7,562 bases of DNA, from positions 1-7,562 of the forward strand of contig JAAZPN010000232.1 of NCBI GenBank assembly GCA_012797215.1. Reading direction: 5' to 3'. Origin of the DNA: Chloroflexota bacterium (GTDB lineage Bacteria; Chloroflexota; Anaerolineae; Anaerolineales; Anaerolineaceae). Below, piece by piece: positions 6,272 through 7,562 of this stretch (its first letter is position 1; every line of letters starts with the position of its first letter). Both the position numbers and the translations under genes were made by a program. Below the pieces are notes generated by a model. It had not been told where the DNA came from and ran no database searches. It saw only the letters and a program-made list of their open reading frames with translations.

Positions 6272-6616
6272 CTAAACCGCAGGCGCTTGCGGGTCTTCCG
6301 CGCCCGGTTTCCCCTGCTTGCTCTCCGTTGCCGCCCGCTCAACTTCAAGGAACTCCCCCGCCAGGTTGCCTTCCGCCCTGTCCACCAGCTTTTGCTTGCC
6401 GTTGTGCCCCAGGCGCTTGATTGCCAGCTCGCGTTTGAGCGCGGAGACCCTGTCCGGCACCAGCTCCACGTAAACCAGCTTCACCGGCCCATTCAGGCGG
6501 GTATAGCGCGCGCCTTTTCCAGCGTTGTGCTGCCGCACGCGCCGCAGCGGGTCCAGCGTCCAGCCGGCGTAGTACGCCCCGTTAGCGCATTCCACCAGGT
6601 AACAGTAATACGCCAT
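6272..6616 (-). CDS. GIY-YIG domain protein, UPF0213 (YhbQ-like) type
   Basis: This 114-residue protein has a stand-alone GIY-YIG nuclease-fold domain (about residues 1-75). The family pattern is clear: [17 protein letters not shown] (Y6, Y16, G18), [17 protein letters not shown] with conserved R26 and KGARYTR, and [12 protein letters not shown] with the presumed metal-binding Glu63. Such small proteins are proposed to act on DNA, but their role is poorly defined. The ATG at 6616 starts right before the domain, 11 bp after the M50 stop, with GCAGG 6 nt upstream. The open frame continues far upstream through the M50 gene but is only a shadow there. A charged, low-complexity tail of about 35 residues (rich in Glu, Lys, Ala and Pro) follows the domain and is longer than in typical members. 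Confidence 0.87.
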   Translation of the reverse strand: MAYYCYLVECANGAYYAGWTLDPLRRVRQHNAGKGARYTRLNGPVKLVYVELVPDRVSALKRELAIKRLGHNGKQKLVDRAEGNLAGEFLEVERAATESKQGKPGAEDPQAPAV

Positions 6617-6627
6617 CGCGGGCCTGC

Positions 6628-7263
6628 TTACAGACCCAGCAAAAAGCGGGAAATCGCCAAGACTGGCGCGCGCACCACAGCCCCAAACACGTCCACCCCC
6701 AGCCTGGGCAGGATGAAAACCAGCGCCAACAGCAGGTACATCCCGTACGGCCGCAGCGCGTAGAGCACATTGCGCGCAGGCTCGGGCAGCAGAAACTCCA
6801 GCACCTTCTCGCCGTCCAGCGGCGCCACCGGCAGCAAGTTGAAGATGCACAGCGTCACGTTGATAATCACAAAGCTGACCAGGAACTGGCCCAGGAGCCC
6901 CCCAATGCTGGAAACCGCGCCAAACCGCAGCAGCTGAAAAAGCAGGCTGCCGAGCCCCGCCAGCAGCAGGTTCGAAAACGGACCCGCCACGGAAACCAGC
7001 ATCACCCCCGCGCGGCTGCGTTGGTTGAGGGCTGTGGGGTTGATTGGCACAGGCTTGGCCCAACCGAAGCCCGCCAGCACCAACATCAGCGAGCCAAACG
7101 GGTCCAGGTGCCTGAGGGGGTTAAGCGTGAGGCGGCCGGCCAGGCGCGGGGTTTGGTCGCCGAACCAATCGGCAACCCGGGCGTGCGCGTACTCGTGCAG
7201 CGTGAGCGCGATGACCAGGGTGAGCAGGCGGAAAATGAGTTCGGTAGGTTCCAGGTTGAGCAT
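6628..7263 (-). CDS. M50B (site-2 protease type) membrane metalloprotease
   Basis: This 211-residue integral membrane protein has about five hydrophobic segments. The zinc site HEYAH (H23, E24, H27) lies in the first segment and the third ligand is in [10 protein letters not shown] (D150), matching the NPDG-type motif of short M50 peptidases. [10 protein letters not shown] (94-103) is the other family hallmark. Members cut substrates within or near the membrane, often in regulated proteolysis, but this short rhomboid-sized class without a PDZ domain has no known substrate. The ATG at 7263 starts the natural N-terminus. There is no Shine-Dalgarno, and TATAAT ends 6 bp before it, so the mRNA is probably leaderless. 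It is first in a three-gene run with GIY-YIG and the metallo-hydrolase, and diverges from DUF951. Confidence 0.92.
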   Translation of the reverse strand: MLNLEPTELIFRLLTLVIALTLHEYAHARVADWFGDQTPRLAGRLTLNPLRHLDPFGSLMLVLAGFGWAKPVPINPTALNQRSRAGVMLVSVAGPFSNLLLAGLGSLLFQLLRFGAVSSIGGLLGQFLVSFVIINVTLCIFNLLPVAPLDGEKVLEFLLPEPARNVLYALRPYGMYLLLALVFILPRLGVDVFGAVVRAPVLAISRFLLGL

Positions 7264-7269
7264 GCCGGG

Positions 7270-7275
7270 ATTATA
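7270..7275 (-). promoter_or_regulatory. Extended -10 promoter (TGaTATAAT) of the M50 gene, leaderless
   Basis: On the minus strand TGATATAAT forms a perfect extended -10. CCCGGC and then the ATG at 7263 follow directly. The A of the ATG is the seventh base after the hexamer, the usual start of transcription. No -35 like TTGACA is seen. It lies 9 bp from the divergent TATAAT of DUF951. Confidence 0.65.
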
Positions 7276-7284
7276 TCATGCGGC

Positions 7285-7290
7285 TATAAT
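7285..7290 (+). promoter_or_regulatory. Perfect -10 (TATAAT) of the DUF951 gene, leaderless
   Basis: TATAAT is followed by AGGCTT and then the ATG at 7297, so the expected transcription start coincides with the start codon. The position of a -35 (about 7262-7267) would fall on the M50 start codon and reads ATGCCG, so no -35 is present. Confidence 0.62.
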
Positions 7291-7296
7291 AGGCTT

Positions 7297-7512
7297 ATGC
7301 TGCCGGAAATTTCACTTGGAGACCGCGTGAAATTGCGCAAAGCCCACCCCTGCGGGGGCTTTGAGTGGGAGGTGGTGCGCCTGGGCGCGGATATCGGGTT
7401 GGTGTGCCTCACCTGCGGGCACCGCGTTTTGCTCACCCGCCGGGAGCTGGCGCGCAGGATGAAGGCGCGCCTGCCTGCCCCGCGGGAGGATGGGGAGGGG
7501 GAAAGTGACTGA
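7297..7512 (+). CDS. DUF951 family small protein
   Basis: This 71-residue protein matches the DUF951 pattern: [15 protein letters not shown], then [30 protein letters not shown]. Cys19, Cys37 and Cys40 with His17 or His42 could form a metal site, but that is inference. The fold looks like a small beta-barrel and the function is unknown. In Firmicutes and Chloroflexota the family is often a short single-domain protein of about 60-70 residues, so this one is full length, with an added acidic tail ([12 protein letters not shown]). It starts at an ATG 6 bp after TATAAT without a Shine-Dalgarno, and is divergent from the M50 gene. Confidence 0.88.
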   Translation: MLPEISLGDRVKLRKAHPCGGFEWEVVRLGADIGLVCLTCGHRVLLTRRELARRMKARLPAPREDGEGESD

Positions 7513-7536
7513 GCGGTCACTCAGCTTTGTTGTTAT
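7504..7536 (+). terminator. Weak hairpin terminator candidate after DUF951
   Basis: AGTGAC (7504-7509) pairs with GTCACT (7516-7521), and a T-rich CTTTGTTGTTATT follows. The stem overlaps the TGA stop codon. A competing stem, CTGAG (7509-7513) with CTCAG (7520-7524), is also possible. The T-tract is interrupted, so efficiency is doubtful. The rest of the window to 7562 shows no gene I can support. Confidence 0.35.
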
Positions 7537-7562
7537 TAGTAACACTCCAGTTTTCAATTCAA

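Noticed and set aside
6617..7063. Upstream extension of the GIY-YIG open frame through the M50 gene (263 codons)
   Set aside because: The added region is low-complexity Gly/Ala/Arg in the alternate frame of a well-supported protease. The GIY-YIG domain starts precisely at the ATG at 6616.
7021..7296. N-terminal extension of the DUF951 frame back to 7021
   Set aside because: Family similarity begins at the ATG at 7297, right after TATAAT; the extension is antisense to the M50 gene.
1..7562. CRISPR array, tRNA or rRNA gene, transposase or phage gene
   Set aside because: I looked on both strands and saw no regularly spaced repeats, cloverleaf sequence, rRNA-like stretch or mobile-element enzyme. 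The only repeat is the inverted pair at 5462-5619.

Overview
The window looks like chromosomal DNA of a Chloroflexota bacterium, probably of the class Anaerolineae. That placement is an inference from gene content (a two-domain LytR-CpsA-Psr protein beside a VanW-family protein, DUF951, a LysM protein with a Pro/Thr stalk and a C-terminal membrane anchor) and from moderately high G+C. No rRNA or other marker gene is present to confirm it. I see no tRNA, CRISPR array, transposase or phage gene.

Layout. (1) 2-972, plus strand: the 3' end of urocanate hydratase (histidine degradation), followed closely by two small overlapping genes. Both encode single-pass membrane proteins with a short TPR-like helical region, and they appear to be paralogues of each other. 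This run ends at a strong bidirectional terminator (995-1027) shared with the convergent gene. (2) 4663-1042, minus strand: a likely cell-envelope operon of vanW family gene, a Trm112-like small zinc protein and an LCP (LytR-CpsA-Psr) glycopolymer transferase. (3) 4835-5416, plus strand: a LysM protein divergent from the VanW gene, with both promoters in the 171-bp gap. (4) 5417-5609: a gene-free stretch holding two inverted copies of a short interspersed repeat. The right copy supplies the stop codon of the neighbouring metallo-beta-lactamase-fold gene. (5) 7263-5610, minus strand: M50 site-2-type protease, GIY-YIG domain protein and metallo-beta-lactamase-fold hydrolase. (6) 7297-7512, plus strand: a DUF951 protein, divergent from the M50 gene.

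The common theme of regions 2 and 3 is the cell surface: LCP proteins attach glycopolymers to the wall, LysM binds peptidoglycan-type glycans, and VanW proteins carry peptidoglycan-binding-like domains. Regions 1 and 4-6 are mostly housekeeping or poorly characterised genes.

The most notable signal is in translation starts. Three genes (VanW, M50, DUF951) have a perfect TATAAT only 6-10 bp before the ATG and no Shine-Dalgarno, so their mRNAs should be leaderless or nearly so. Genes inside the operons mostly have recognisable Shine-Dalgarno sequences. The M50/DUF951 gap packs two such promoters back to back in 33 bp. I did not find convincing evidence of a wholly new multi-gene system.
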